64,000 nucleotides of DNA from Rhodanobacter sp. B04 (GTDB lineage Bacteria > Pseudomonadota > Gammaproteobacteria > Xanthomonadales > Rhodanobacteraceae): NCBI RefSeq assembly GCF_002001125.1, contig NZ_MUNV01000007.1, positions 248,001 through 312,000 of the forward strand. The letters run 5' to 3'. The translations under genes were made by a program, and so were the position numbers. The stretch's first letter is position 1, and the number at the start of each line of letters is the position of its first letter. Under the pieces are notes generated by a model that worked only from the letters and a program-made list of their open reading frames with translations, was not told the DNA's origin and ran no database searches. Shown one piece after another: positions 28,997-38,423 of this stretch.

Positions 28997-29746
28997 TCAT
29001 GGATCCGCCAGAGCCTTGTCGATTGCACGTTGCGCCAGCGGCGACATCACGGCATAGCCCTGCGGATTGGGGTGTATGCCATCGACCGAGAAATCCTTTT
29101 TCAGCATGTCATGCGGGCCTAGCAGCGCATCGTAATAATCGAGATAAATGAAGTGCTGGCGACGGGCATAGGCCTTGATCCATGCATTCAGCGCGCGGAT
29201 CTTTTGCGGCGGTCGGCCCGCCGTCAGAGGGAAATAGACGTCATTGACCGGCGTGATCGATGCCAGCACGACCTTGATGCCATTGACGCGTGCGAGCTCC
29301 GCCATGGATGTGAGGTTGTCCTCGATCATCTGCAGGGAATACGGCCCCTTGTTGTCCGCAATATCGTTGGTACCGGCAAGAATCACGACTACGCGAGGCT
29401 TCAACGCAATGACGTCGGCACGAAACCGGACCAGCATCTGCCCGGTGGTCTGTCCACTGATGCCGCGATTGATGTAGCGCTTTCCTGGAAAGAAATCCCG
29501 GCCACGCCAGATGTCGGTGATTGAATCACCCATGAAGACGACACGCTTGTCGCCCTTCCCGGGTGGCGAAAATGCCGCGTTTTCGTCACGGTATCTTTCC
29601 AGTTGCGGCCAGTCAGCCAACAACTTGTCTTTCTGCGCAGCGCTCAACACGAAAGGGTTCGAGGCAGGCTGAGCCGGTACCGCAGCCCGTGCCAAAGCCA
29701 TGCTGGCAAACAGCAGGACCACGCATATCCATAAGTTTCTTTTCAT
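28997..29746 (-). CDS. Exported SGNH/GDSL hydrolase
   Basis: 249 residues with a signal peptide (MKRNLWICVVLLFASMALARA). The SGNH blocks are visible: block I VVFMGDSITD (about 69-78, Ser nucleophile), block II Gly in NRGISGQTT, block III AGTNDIADN (Asn) and block V VDGIHPNPQGY (Asp and His). It is likely a periplasmic esterase or acyl transferase on carbohydrate. It is adjacent to an acyltransferase-3 membrane protein, a pairing seen in polysaccharide O-acetylation. Base composition is visibly AT-richer than the flanking pro and arg genes. Confidence 0.88.
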   Translation of the reverse strand: MKRNLWICVVLLFASMALARAAVPAQPASNPFVLSAAQKDKLLADWPQLERYRDENAAFSPPGKGDKRVVFMGDSITDIWRGRDFFPGKRYINRGISGQTTGQMLVRFRADVIALKPRVVVILAGTNDIADNKGPYSLQMIEDNLTSMAELARVNGIKVVLASITPVNDVYFPLTAGRPPQKIRALNAWIKAYARRQHFIYLDYYDALLGPHDMLKKDFSVDGIHPNPQGYAVMSPLAQRAIDKALADP

Positions 29747-29891
29747 GTGCCGGCAACCTGATGGCGAAAGATATTCGAATGCATCATGCGTGGTGAACTG
29801 CGGGCGGCCTTGATCGCCTCGATGGCGCTGACGGTTACTTCAGCAAAAAGGACCAGTCGCCATCCCGGATACCGGAAAATGAACATGACAT

Positions 29892-30986
29892 TCAATCGAC
29901 CGCGGGAGGCAGGCTCGCCGGCGAGACTGGAGTATTCGCCATGCCGAGCCGCCCTGCATCACCGCGACCGAGATGGCGTTTAAGTGTCATGGCCGGCGCC
30001 TCGACAAAATGCCATGACACCACGGCAAGCCCCAGCGTACAGACTGCCGAAGCCGACACAGCCGCCCAGTATGAATGGTCAATTCCCAGGATCGAAATGA
30101 GAAACTGCTGGACCATGAAGGCATAAATATAGATCCCGTACGAAAAGTCACCATAACGGCCAAAATCCCGCAACACCGGCGTCGAAGACGTACCAAACCA
30201 GATCACCAGGAACGGCAATAATGCGTAGATGGCGGCATATCCATGGTGCGCGGCGGCAAGCAGCACCGCCAGCCCGCTTAACAAGCCGGCCAACAGCAAC
30301 CGGTATCTATGCCATTCCTCACGAAAGCTGTTCATCAACACTCCGTAACAGAAATAGCTGCCGTATTCGCAACCGAAATCGGGCCTCAGAAATGCCGCCC
30401 GCGGATTGTGCTGCACGTCAAAGATGCCGTAGATGTAAATCGCGTAAAGCACAACTCCAAGCAACAATGCAAAGCGCATCTTTTTATGGAGCAGACCGAA
30501 AATTCCGGCCACCAGCAAAACACCATACCAGCGAACTTCAATGGGAATGGTCCATAACGACCCGTTCACGACAGACACGGGATTATGCTCAAACACACCC
30601 GGCAAGACATACTTGATATTCAAGTACAGTTGCGTCAAATAACCCCATGTTGCAGGTGAACCGAAATAACCAGGCAACGACAGGGAAGTGACGGCCGGCC
30701 CGATGACAAATGCCGCCACAAACGTCACCACGGCCAACCCTGGCCAGATGCGTAAAAAGCGCTTGCTGGCAAAACGCAATACGTGGGGATCACGGACCCA
30801 GCTTTGTGCCACCAGATAGCCGCTTATCGAAAAGAATATCAGCACGCCCAACGTGCCCAGCGTGATCAATCCGAAAGGCGACGGCTCCGGACGCAGGCAC
30901 ACTGCAAATTGATGCCCGCACAGCACTACGCCAGCCGCCAGCAGGCGCACAAAGTCGAAATTGTTCGATCGAGATGGCTGCATCAT
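29892..30986 (-). CDS. Acyltransferase-3 family membrane protein (OafA/OatA-like)
   Basis: 364 residues starting MMQPSRSNNFDFVRLLAAGVV, with about ten transmembrane helices. The FDFVRLLAAGVVLCGHQF segment holds the essential His of acyltransferase-3 proteins, and FFSISGYLVAQSW and RFLRIWPGL are standard motifs. It transfers acetyl or other acyl groups to surface sugars across the inner membrane. The start at 30986 is chosen because the family begins near here; an ATG at 31037 would add 17 residues without homology. AT-richer codons and phenylalanine- and isoleucine-rich helices suggest foreign origin. It has no attached SGNH domain, but a separate one follows. Confidence 0.88.
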   Translation of the reverse strand: MMQPSRSNNFDFVRLLAAGVVLCGHQFAVCLRPEPSPFGLITLGTLGVLIFFSISGYLVAQSWVRDPHVLRFASKRFLRIWPGLAVVTFVAAFVIGPAVTSLSLPGYFGSPATWGYLTQLYLNIKYVLPGVFEHNPVSVVNGSLWTIPIEVRWYGVLLVAGIFGLLHKKMRFALLLGVVLYAIYIYGIFDVQHNPRAAFLRPDFGCEYGSYFCYGVLMNSFREEWHRYRLLLAGLLSGLAVLLAAAHHGYAAIYALLPFLVIWFGTSSTPVLRDFGRYGDFSYGIYIYAFMVQQFLISILGIDHSYWAAVSASAVCTLGLAVVSWHFVEAPAMTLKRHLGRGDAGRLGMANTPVSPASLPPAVD

Positions 30987-31314
30987 TTGATTATGTCCGT
31001 CCGCCGCCCACCGGGCAAAGCGCGGAAGCGGCATCACTTGCCGCCTGACACAAGCGAACTACCGATCGCCCGATGCATTCATCAGCCACGCTCACAGTCA
31101 CTGCTGATGACACCGCGATCGAACGGATCTTCACCGCAGCTCGTCACGGCATCCATGCGGGCCTCTGCATGAGCGTGCATCCAACCACCCGTTGCCAGCC
31201 GACATGTCGTGCCATCCAGTTCCAACATCGCCCACCCCCTCATGATCAGGAACTTGCTTCATGGTCGCAGCGATGTCTTGCCACGACGCGAGTACCGTAA
31301 AGTCGTTGCGCGAA
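30987..31314. other. Gap between acyltransferase gene and argH
   Basis: About 330 bases without a supportable gene on either strand. Short open frames here have no ribosome-binding site or recognisable product. Base composition shifts from AT-richer near the acyltransferase to GC-rich at argH, so an insertion boundary may lie here. I see no direct repeats or attachment-site-like sequence. Confidence 0.4.
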
Positions 31315-32619
31315 TCAACTTTGACGTGCAGACATCTCTTCCAGCCGCGCGGCAAGTTCATCCAGCCGCAGATCATGACCCGACCCGGGTGACAAGCGCG
31401 CGGAGAGGCTGCTCTCCGGCGTACGTCCCTGCCCTGCCGAACTCGCGGTTTCAGCGGCCGCGCGATAAGCATCGCGAAACGGGACGCCGGCGACGGCCTG
31501 TTCGATCGCCACATCGGTGGCATACATCGCCGGCTCGATCGCCGCACGCATGGCATCCTCGTTCCATTGCATGCGCGCCAGCAGATCAGGCACCAGTTCC
31601 AGTGCAGCCAGACCATGACGGCAACCATGGAACAGCGAGCCCTTGGAGAACTGCAGGTCGCGCTGGTAACCGGACGGCAGCGACAGCAGCTGTTCGATCT
31701 CGGTGCGCGCGGCGGCGACACTGGCGTAGCTGGCGCGCAGCAGTTCCACCACGTCGGGATTGCGCTTGTTCGGCATGATCGAGCTGCCGGTGGTGTACTC
31801 CGATGGAAGCTTCACGAAGTTGAACTCGGCGGTGGTGAACAGCGACAGATCCCACGCCAGCCGGCGCAGGTCGAGCAGTGCGCTGGCGATCGCCTCCAGC
31901 ACCGCCATCTCGAACTTGCCGCGCGAGAGCTGCGCGTAGATCGGCGAGACCTGCATGCGCGCGAAGCCCAGCGCCTGCGTGGTGTGCCCGCGGTCCAGCT
32001 TGAGATTCACGCCATAGCCGGCAGCGGTGCCGAGCGGGTTCGCATCGATCCACGTCGAGGTCTGTTGCGCGCGCAGCGCGTTGTCGATGAAGCCTTCGGC
32101 GAAACCGGCAAACCACATCGCGGTGGACGACACCACGGCGCGCTGCAGGTGGGTGTAGCCCGGCAACGGCAGCGCCGGCTGCGCCGCGCGGTCGAGACAG
32201 ACCTGCGCGATCGCGCGGCAATGCGCCTGCAGTGCGGCCAGTTGATCCTTCAGCCACAGTCGGGTGGCCACCAGGATCTGGTCGTTGCGGCTGCGTCCGG
32301 TATGCACGCGGCGACCCGCGTCACCCAGTCGCTCGGTCAACCGTGCCTCGATCGCCGAATGGCCGTCCTCGTAGCGCTCGTCCAGCACGAAGCTGCCGGC
32401 GCGGAAATCCGTCGCCAGCACATCCAGCTCGCGCTTCAAGGCCACTGCTTCGTCGGCACTGACCACACCGATATTCGCCAGCCCTTCCACATGCGCCTTG
32501 CTGGCGGTGATGTCATGCAGGAAGAACTCGCGATCCAGCAGCACGTCGTCACCGGCGAGGAATTTCATGATCTTGGCGTCGATCCGGATGCCATCTTTTT
32601 GCCAGAGAGGTTGGGTCAT
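31315..32619 (-). CDS. argH: Argininosuccinate lyase
   Basis: Final enzyme of arginine synthesis: cleaves argininosuccinate to arginine and fumarate. 434 residues of the fumarase/aspartase superfamily. HTGRSRNDQ (about 105-113), GYTHLQRA (about 153) and the mobile loop [12 protein letters not shown] (about 274-285) with the catalytic serine are all present. It is the last gene of the arg run. The ATG has no Shine-Dalgarno: the preceding 17 bases are the pyrimidine arm of repeat D, whose other arm contains the argC stop. Confidence 0.98.
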   Translation of the reverse strand: MTQPLWQKDGIRIDAKIMKFLAGDDVLLDREFFLHDITASKAHVEGLANIGVVSADEAVALKRELDVLATDFRAGSFVLDERYEDGHSAIEARLTERLGDAGRRVHTGRSRNDQILVATRLWLKDQLAALQAHCRAIAQVCLDRAAQPALPLPGYTHLQRAVVSSTAMWFAGFAEGFIDNALRAQQTSTWIDANPLGTAAGYGVNLKLDRGHTTQALGFARMQVSPIYAQLSRGKFEMAVLEAIASALLDLRRLAWDLSLFTTAEFNFVKLPSEYTTGSSIMPNKRNPDVVELLRASYASVAAARTEIEQLLSLPSGYQRDLQFSKGSLFHGCRHGLAALELVPDLLARMQWNEDAMRAAIEPAMYATDVAIEQAVAGVPFRDAYRAAAETASSAGQGRTPESSLSARLSPGSGHDLRLDELAARLEEMSARQS

Positions 32620-32724
32620 GGGAGTCGAGGAGTGAGGAGTGAGGAGTGAGAGAGACCAAGAGCAAGGGTTTGCGGGGAGGGCGGGGAGTGCAAGCTTTCT
32701 CTCACTCCTCTTCCCTCACTCCTG
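32620..32724 (-). repeat. Intercistronic purine/pyrimidine inverted repeat D (argC-argH)
   Basis: In the minus-strand sense the purine arm includes the argC stop itself (CAGGAGTGAGGGAAGAGGAG). The pyrimidine arm, with three direct CTCACTCCT copies, ends 1-5 nt before the argH ATG. GAGGAGTGAGAGA (32641-32653) and TCTCTCACTCCTC (32698-32710) pair perfectly over 13 bp. The loop region (AGGGTTTGCGGGGAGGGCGG on the plus strand) is also strand-asymmetric. Confidence 0.88.
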
Positions 32725-33678
32725 CCCCACCGGGATAGCCGTGTATTCGTCGACGCCGATCGCACGATTGATGTTCTGCATGGCCTGGGTGGCTGCACCC
32801 TTAAGCAGGTTGTCCAGCGTCGCCACGATCACCACGCGCTTGCCATCGGTCGACAGGGAAAAGCCACCAATCTCGGCATGATGGCGATGGGCGATGCGGC
32901 TGACCCATGGTGCCTCGTCCGTTACCGCCACCAGCTTCTCGTGGTCATAGGCTGCATGAAAACGCGCCAGCACGTCCTCGCGCTTCAACGGCCGGGTGAG
33001 ATACAGATTGGTGGTGACCGTGAGTCCGCGAAAATGCGGTGCGACATGCGGCATGAACTCCACCGGCACGCCAAGCCGGAACGAGGCTTCCTTCTCATGC
33101 ATGTGGCCGGTCAGCGCGTACGGCATCAGGTTGTCGCGCAGCTTGTCCGGGTCGTTCTTGTCCGACGGCGTGGTACCGGCACCGGAGTAGCCGGACACAC
33201 CGAAGCACACCGGCGGCGCCGCAAGCAGATCCTTCAGCGGCGCGATCGACAACTGCATCGCGGTGGCATAGCAACCGGGATTGCTGATGCGCTTCTCACC
33301 GCGCCACTTGTCGCGCGTCAACTCAGGCAGGCCGTAATACCAGTGCGCGTCGAAGCGGTAATCGGCGGAGAGATCCACGATCAGCGGATCGACACCCGCC
33401 GCATCGAACGCCGCCACGCAGACCTCGGCCTTGCCGTTGGGCAACGCCAGCACCACCACGTCCGCTCCCAGCTTCGGCAGGTCCTCGTGCGCCGGTGCGC
33501 TGTAACACAACTCGCCGCGGTATTCGGACACGTGCGCGTCGACGCGCTGACCGTCCAGCTCGCGCGAGGAGACGAAGGCCAGTTCCAGCACCGGATGCGC
33601 CGCAATCAAGCGGATCAGCTCCGCGCCGGTATGTCCTCGTGCGCCGACGATGCCGATGCGTTTCCTGTTCGTGCTCAT
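32716..33678 (-). CDS. argC: N-acetyl-gamma-glutamyl-phosphate reductase
   Basis: Third step of arginine synthesis: NADPH reduction of N-acetylglutamyl phosphate. 320 residues. The Rossmann motif [17 protein letters not shown] is at the N-terminus, and the catalytic cysteine lies in SNPGCYATA (about 133-141). [16 protein letters not shown] is the substrate loop. Its start is 3 nt after the argB stop. Its last codons and stop are embedded in repeat D. Confidence 0.97.
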   Translation of the reverse strand: MSTNRKRIGIVGARGHTGAELIRLIAAHPVLELAFVSSRELDGQRVDAHVSEYRGELCYSAPAHEDLPKLGADVVVLALPNGKAEVCVAAFDAAGVDPLIVDLSADYRFDAHWYYGLPELTRDKWRGEKRISNPGCYATAMQLSIAPLKDLLAAPPVCFGVSGYSGAGTTPSDKNDPDKLRDNLMPYALTGHMHEKEASFRLGVPVEFMPHVAPHFRGLTVTTNLYLTRPLKREDVLARFHAAYDHEKLVAVTDEAPWVSRIAHRHHAEIGGFSLSTDGKRVVIVATLDNLLKGAATQAMQNINRAIGVDEYTAIPVGQE

Positions 33679-33681
33679 GCT

Positions 33682-34998
33682 TCAGTCCGTCAAGGTCGGT
33701 TGTCGCTGTGCGCAATGCGTCACGCAGCGGGCGATGGTGTCGAAGTCGTGGATGCCGTACCAGAACACCTTCCAGTGCGGTTGCTTCAGGCAACCATCGG
33801 ACTCGGCGTAATAGAAAGGATTGACCGGGTTGCCGTGACGCGAACGCCAGAACAGCTGCGGATTCTCCTCGCGCATCACCTGCCATACGGCGCGTCCGAG
33901 GCCTTCGCCCTGCGCGTCGTCAAGCACGGCGAACTTGTCCAGATACGGCAAGCCATCTTCTTCGGTGAGGATCATCGCGGTGCGATAGTTCTCGCTCACG
34001 TAGACGCGCAGTGGCCGGGTGCGTTCGAAATAGTCCGGCACCAGGGTGCGCCCGAAACTCGATTCGATCAGTGTACGCATCCGCTCCAGGTCGATACCTT
34101 TCCACGAGTCGAACGTCAGCACTTTCTCGCCGCGCCGCACCAGCGTGCCCGAGCCCTTGTGGGTGAACAGTTCCTTGGCCAGTTCCGCCGGCCGGGTGAT
34201 CGACACCGACGAGGTCAGCGGCAGGTCGGCCAGCAGGTCGGCGATCTGTTCCAGCTTCAAACGCATGCCGCCGTTGATCCACGGCTGCGCCATCAGATGC
34301 GCGTACTCGGTGGACAAGTTGATCGAGTCGATCAGCTTGCCCCGCTCGTCGAGCAGGCCGCCGGTGCCGGTGAGGAACACGATCTTGTACGGCTGCAGCA
34401 CGCGCACCAGCTCGTTGGCGGCGAAGTCGGCGTTGATGTTGAGGATCTGCCCTTCGTCGGTCTCGCCGAGGCTGGCGATCACCGGAATGGAACCAGCACG
34501 CAGGCTGGCCTCGATCGGCGCCAGGTTGATGCTGTCCACCTTGCCGACCAGACCGTAGGTATCGCGATCGAGATAGCTGGCCATGAACACGCCCGTCGCC
34601 ACCGAAGTGGCACGCGTGTCCATCGACTGCAGTGCCTCGACCAGCTTCAGGTTCTGCTGCTGGAACACGCGTCGCACGATGCCCAGCGCCTTCGGCGAGG
34701 TGACGCGCAGGCCGGCCAGGGTCTGCTTTTCGATGCCGGCCGCCGACAGCTCCTCGTCCAGCTGCGGGCCGGCGCCATGCAGCACGATCGGGGTGAGCCC
34801 GACCTGCTGCAGGAAGGTCAGCGACGAAGCGAGATCGGCCAGCTCGTCGCGCAACACCGCGCCGCCCACCTTCACCACGGCGAAGCGCTTGGCGTCGACT
34901 TCGGAGAAGCGCCTGAGGTACTGCTGGATTTCCTTCGCGCTGCCCATGCTCGAAAGCAGGCGCACGATGGTCTTGCGGGTGTGCTTATGCGTTTCCAC
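33682..34998 (-). CDS. argB: Bifunctional acetylglutamate kinase/N-acetylglutamate synthase (NAGS-K)
   Basis: 438 residues: an amino-acid kinase domain ([16 protein letters not shown] about residue 29, [11 protein letters not shown] about 60, [13 protein letters not shown] about 196, [13 protein letters not shown] about 226) fused to a C-terminal GNAT/NAT domain ([43 protein letters not shown]). This layout matches the NAGS-K enzyme of Xanthomonas, which both acetylates glutamate and phosphorylates the product and explains the absence of argA. The start is taken as the GTG at 34998, overlapping argE' by 14 nt, since homology begins there ([20 protein letters not shown]). Arginine inhibition is known for the family. 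Confidence 0.95.
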   Translation of the reverse strand: METHKHTRKTIVRLLSSMGSAKEIQQYLRRFSEVDAKRFAVVKVGGAVLRDELADLASSLTFLQQVGLTPIVLHGAGPQLDEELSAAGIEKQTLAGLRVTSPKALGIVRRVFQQQNLKLVEALQSMDTRATSVATGVFMASYLDRDTYGLVGKVDSINLAPIEASLRAGSIPVIASLGETDEGQILNINADFAANELVRVLQPYKIVFLTGTGGLLDERGKLIDSINLSTEYAHLMAQPWINGGMRLKLEQIADLLADLPLTSSVSITRPAELAKELFTHKGSGTLVRRGEKVLTFDSWKGIDLERMRTLIESSFGRTLVPDYFERTRPLRVYVSENYRTAMILTEEDGLPYLDKFAVLDDAQGEGLGRAVWQVMREENPQLFWRSRHGNPVNPFYYAESDGCLKQPHWKVFWYGIHDFDTIARCVTHCAQRQPTLTD

Positions 34999-36085
34999 TG
35001 TTGATGATCCGATAAATAGATTCTGCGTACTGCTGCAATTGATCGAGCGCGACCCACTCGTCGGCGCTATGTGCCTGGGCGATGTCGCCGGGGCCGTAGA
35101 CGAAGGCGGTATAGCCGGCGGCCGAGAACAGCGCGGCCTCGGTCCAGAAGTCCACCGCGTTGCCGATCGGCAGCTCCAGTTCGTCGGCGATGTCGCGGGC
35201 GGCCAGTCGGCGCTCCTCGGCCCGCGCGGTATCGCCGGCCGGCAGGGATGCGCCACGGAACGTCTCGGTGAACTCGACCGGCGCGGGCTCCACCAATGTG
35301 GAGAACCGCCGCAACAACTGGTCCGGATCCATCGTCGGCAGCGGGCGGAAGCCGAAGCGCACTTCCGCTGTCGGCGCGATCATGTTCGCCTTGATGCCGC
35401 CTTCGATGCGGCCGATGTTGAAGCGCAACCCGGTGAGTCCGCCGAAGCGCTCATGCGATTGCGCGGTGACGAAATCCAGCGCCGCATCGCCCCAGCGCAC
35501 GGTCTGGTGCAAGGCGCTGTCGCTGGGCTTCTGCTCGCCCGAGGCGTGGCCGGCGTGGCCGGCGAAACGCATCAGCACCGACTGGATGCCGCGATGCGCC
35601 AACACCGCTTCGGCCCTGGTCGGCTCGGCCACGATCACCGCCTGGTAGTCGTGCGATTCGCTGAGGAAACCGGCGATGCAGCGAGGATCGTTCGCCTCCT
35701 CGTCGGTGGACAGCAGCAACGCCAGCGGACCGTCGGTGGCATTCGCCACCGCCAGCAACGCGGCCGCCGCACCTTTGATGTCGCAGGCACCGAGGCCGAT
35801 CGCACGATCCGCAGTGACCCGCAGTTCGTGCGGGCTCGCGCTCCAGTGCGGCGAATCGGGTACCGTGTCCATATGCACGTTGAACAGGTATTTCGGCTGG
35901 CCGCGCACCGCATGCAGGGTCACCGCACCGGCGCCATAGTCGGTCAGCTTGACGTCGAAGCCGGGCAATTGCGCACGCAGATAATCGAAGATGCCGTCGG
36001 TACCGATCGCACGCGGCGGGTTGCGCGTGTCGAAACCGACCAGCGCCTTCAGATGCTCCAGCGTGGCATCGAGCAGCGCGCTCAT
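34985..36085 (-). CDS. argE: Acetylornithine/N-acetylcitrulline deacetylase
   Basis: M20-family zinc deacetylase, 366 residues. Metal ligands are seen in [12 protein letters not shown] (about 68-79), [13 protein letters not shown] (about 97), [10 protein letters not shown] (about 123) and [14 protein letters not shown]. Because the pathway here has an N-acetylornithine carbamoyltransferase, the substrate is most likely N-acetyl-L-citrulline, as shown for the Xanthomonas enzyme. The start at 36085 overlaps the argG stop (ATGA), and its 3' end overlaps argB. Confidence 0.93.
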   Translation of the reverse strand: MSALLDATLEHLKALVGFDTRNPPRAIGTDGIFDYLRAQLPGFDVKLTDYGAGAVTLHAVRGQPKYLFNVHMDTVPDSPHWSASPHELRVTADRAIGLGACDIKGAAAALLAVANATDGPLALLLSTDEEANDPRCIAGFLSESHDYQAVIVAEPTRAEAVLAHRGIQSVLMRFAGHAGHASGEQKPSDSALHQTVRWGDAALDFVTAQSHERFGGLTGLRFNIGRIEGGIKANMIAPTAEVRFGFRPLPTMDPDQLLRRFSTLVEPAPVEFTETFRGASLPAGDTARAEERRLAARDIADELELPIGNAVDFWTEAALFSAAGYTAFVYGPGDIAQAHSADEWVALDQLQQYAESIYRIINSGNA

Positions 36086-37275
36086 CCGCGGTTGACCTCG
36101 GCCCACAGCGTGCTGCTCATGCCGAACAGCTTGATGAAGCCCTCGGCCTCCTCCACGCCCCAGTCGGCCGACTGCGCGTAGGTGGCGCCCTTGGCATTGA
36201 GGATGTGCTTGGACTCGATCGCGACGGCGTTGACGACGCCACCGTTGGTTTCCAGCGTGACTTCGCCGTTGACGGTGGCCTGGCTGGAGGCCAGGAAAGC
36301 TTCCAGGTCGGTCTTCAGCGGATCGTGGAAGAAGCCCTCGTACACGATTTCCACCCACTTGCGCGCCACCTCGGGCTTGAAGCGGTTCTGCTGCTTGGAC
36401 AGCACCGCCTCTTCCAGCGCGCGATGCGCGGCGAGCAGTGCAGTCAGGCCGGGCGCCTCGAAGATGATGCGGCCCTTCAGGCCGATCGTGGTGTCACCGG
36501 TGTAGATGCCGCGGCCGACGCCGTACTGGGCGAACAAGCCATTCAACTTGGCCAGCATGAGGTGACCGGCGATCTTCTCGCCATCCAGCGTCACCGCCTC
36601 GCCCTTGGCGAAGCCGATCTTCACACGCAGCGGTTTGGACGGCCATTCGGCGCGCGGCTTGCACCAGCCCACCGCGCCCTCGCCCGGCGCCTGCCAGCGG
36701 TCGATCTCGCCACCGGACATGGTCAGGCCGAGCAGGTTCTCGTTGATCGTGTAGGCCTGCTGCTTGGCACGCACGCCGAAGCCACGCTCTTCGAGATATT
36801 TCTGCTCATAGGCGCGCGTCTGGGTATGCTCTTTCTGGATCTCGCGGATCGGCGCCACGATCTCGAAGTCGCCGAGCGCCTTCACCGTGAGGTCGAAGCG
36901 CACCTGGTCGTTGCCCATGCCGGTGCAGCCGTGCGCGATCGCCTTGGTACCCAGCTCGGCGGCGCGCTTCAGCGCAGCCTCGACGATCAGGTAGCGATCG
37001 GAGACCAGCAGCGGATACTGGCCCTGGTAGCCCTCGCCCGCCCGCACGAAGGGTTTCACGAAACCCTCCCAGATCGCCGGACCGCCATCCACGGTGACAT
37101 GCGAAGCGACGCCCAGCTCAGCCGCGCGCTGCTCGATGAACGCACGCTCCTGTGCATCGACACCGCCGGTGTCAGCAAACACGGTATGCACGGCCCAGCC
37201 GCGCTCCTGCAGGTAAGGCACGCAGAAACTGGTGTCGAGGCCACCGGAAAACGCGAGAACGATGTCTTTGCTCAT
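36082..37275 (-). CDS. argG: Argininosuccinate synthase
   Basis: Joins citrulline and aspartate with ATP. 397 residues. The P-loop [13 protein letters not shown] is at residues 7-19, then [14 protein letters not shown] (about 114) and EVVAPIRE-like [13 protein letters not shown]. Motifs resemble the type used in Xanthomonas rather than the long E. coli form (447). The gene lies 27 nt after the osmC-like gene stop and is coupled to argE'. Confidence 0.97.
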   Translation of the reverse strand: MSKDIVLAFSGGLDTSFCVPYLQERGWAVHTVFADTGGVDAQERAFIEQRAAELGVASHVTVDGGPAIWEGFVKPFVRAGEGYQGQYPLLVSDRYLIVEAALKRAAELGTKAIAHGCTGMGNDQVRFDLTVKALGDFEIVAPIREIQKEHTQTRAYEQKYLEERGFGVRAKQQAYTINENLLGLTMSGGEIDRWQAPGEGAVGWCKPRAEWPSKPLRVKIGFAKGEAVTLDGEKIAGHLMLAKLNGLFAQYGVGRGIYTGDTTIGLKGRIIFEAPGLTALLAAHRALEEAVLSKQQNRFKPEVARKWVEIVYEGFFHDPLKTDLEAFLASSQATVNGEVTLETNGGVVNAVAIESKHILNAKGATYAQSADWGVEEAEGFIKLFGMSSTLWAEVNRG

Positions 37276-37302
37276 GGCTTGCAGATCCTGAAATGAAAAC
37301 GG

Positions 37303-37782
37303 TCAGACGGATTCAACGACGATGCGCGGCTCGCAGCGCACCGGAAAATTCACGGAATTGGCGATGAAGCAGGCGTGGTGCGCATCGTCGTGCGCAGCAG
37401 CAGCCTTGGCCGGGTCGCTGCCGGCACGGATGGTTACCGTGGGATGCAGCACCACGTCGACGAAGCGGCCGCCATTGCCTTCGGTCGCCATGGTGCCTTC
37501 GGCGGCGTCGCTGTAAGCAGTCACCACCACACCCGCCACCGTGGCCATGTGCAGGTACGACAGCATGTGGCAGGTGGACAGCGCGGTGACCAGCATGTCT
37601 TCGGGATTGTGCCTGGTGGCGTCACCGCGGAACGTGGGATCGGACGAGCCGGCCAGGGTCGGCTTGCCCGCGATACAGATCGAGTGGTCACGGCTGTAAT
37701 TGCGATAGCCGTCCGTGCCGCTGCCGAGGTTGCCGGTCCACTCCACGTCCACGCGATAGTGGTGCTGATGTCCGCTGCTCAC
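37303..37782 (-). CDS. OsmC family protein
   Basis: 159 residues. The OsmC/Ohr-like core shows HNPEDMLVTALSTCHMLSYL with the first reactive cysteine (about residue 58) and HHACFIANSVNFPV with the second (about 138). Such cysteine pairs reduce organic hydroperoxides in Ohr and OsmC. The start is the GTG at 37782, overlapping the stop of the PaiB gene (GTGA). It sits inside the arginine operon, between paiB and argG, with no evident link to arginine. Confidence 0.9.
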   Translation of the reverse strand: MSSGHQHHYRVDVEWTGNLGSGTDGYRNYSRDHSICIAGKPTLAGSSDPTFRGDATRHNPEDMLVTALSTCHMLSYLHMATVAGVVVTAYSDAAEGTMATEGNGGRFVDVVLHPTVTIRAGSDPAKAAAAHDDAHHACFIANSVNFPVRCEPRIVVESV

Positions 37783-38405
37783 GATCGAGATTCCTCTTGT
37801 TGGGCCATCAGGTCGGCCAGTTCCGCGTCGCCATCGCCATCGCATTGCCGCAGACCTTGGACCACGCCGAGGCGATTGGCCTCGGGATGGTTCTGGCTCA
37901 GCTTGAACTTGCCCTCGATGCGCTCGATCGTGATCTCCAGGCCGACGATGCCGTGCAGCGACTTCTCGATGTGATCGGCCGGTGCGTCCGACACCTTCCA
38001 CGGCGCGGGCAGCCCTGCTTCATGCCGATCGGTCAACGTCTCCAGCAACTTGCGCAGCCAGACCGCATCCTCGACCACGCGCAGCCGGCCATGCACATGC
38101 ACCACCGCGTAGTTCCAGGTCGGCACTTCGCGGCCGGTCTCGTGTTTGCTCGGATACCAGTTCGGGCTGATATAGCCGTCCGGTCCGCGGAAGATCAGCA
38201 GTACCTCGGCACCGTCCGCGTGCCGCAGTTCGTTGCCGCGCGCGACATGCCCATGCAGCAGGTTTTCGCCCACCAGCTCGAACGGCAGGTGATTGGCCAC
38301 CAGTCCGGCATCGCCGTGGGTCACCACGGTCGCGAACGGAAAGTCATGGATCAACCCGTGCAGGGCTTCGATCCGCGATTCCTTGAAGTAGCTGGGTGTG
38401 TACAT
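37779..38405 (-). CDS. PaiB family FMN-binding protein
   Basis: 208 residues with the PaiB/split-barrel flavin-binding fold: MYTPSYF at the start, FPFATVVT (about 23), ANHLPFEL, GHVARGN (about 52), YISPNWYPSKHETGREVPTWNY (split across about 79-100) and HEAGLPAPWKVSDAP. Bacillus PaiB affects sporulation and protease genes; in proteobacteria the role is unclear and may be redox or regulatory. The ATG at 38405 follows GGGAAG. It lies 18 nt after the argF' stop and is coupled to osmC. Confidence 0.88.
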   Translation of the reverse strand: MYTPSYFKESRIEALHGLIHDFPFATVVTHGDAGLVANHLPFELVGENLLHGHVARGNELRHADGAEVLLIFRGPDGYISPNWYPSKHETGREVPTWNYAVVHVHGRLRVVEDAVWLRKLLETLTDRHEAGLPAPWKVSDAPADHIEKSLHGIVGLEITIERIEGKFKLSQNHPEANRLGVVQGLRQCDGDGDAELADLMAQQEESRS

Positions 38406-38423
38406 GGAGCTTCCCAAAGAATC

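Noticed and set aside
32620..32655. Tandem GAGGAGTGAG copies resembling a small CRISPR or VNTR array
   Set aside because: Units are about 10 nt with no spacers and no cas genes; they form one arm of an inverted repeat.
32878..35004. Long open frame (about 700 codons) on the plus strand opposite argC and argB
   Set aside because: Both minus-strand genes show full active-site motifs; the plus frame has none and arises from GC-rich third codon positions.
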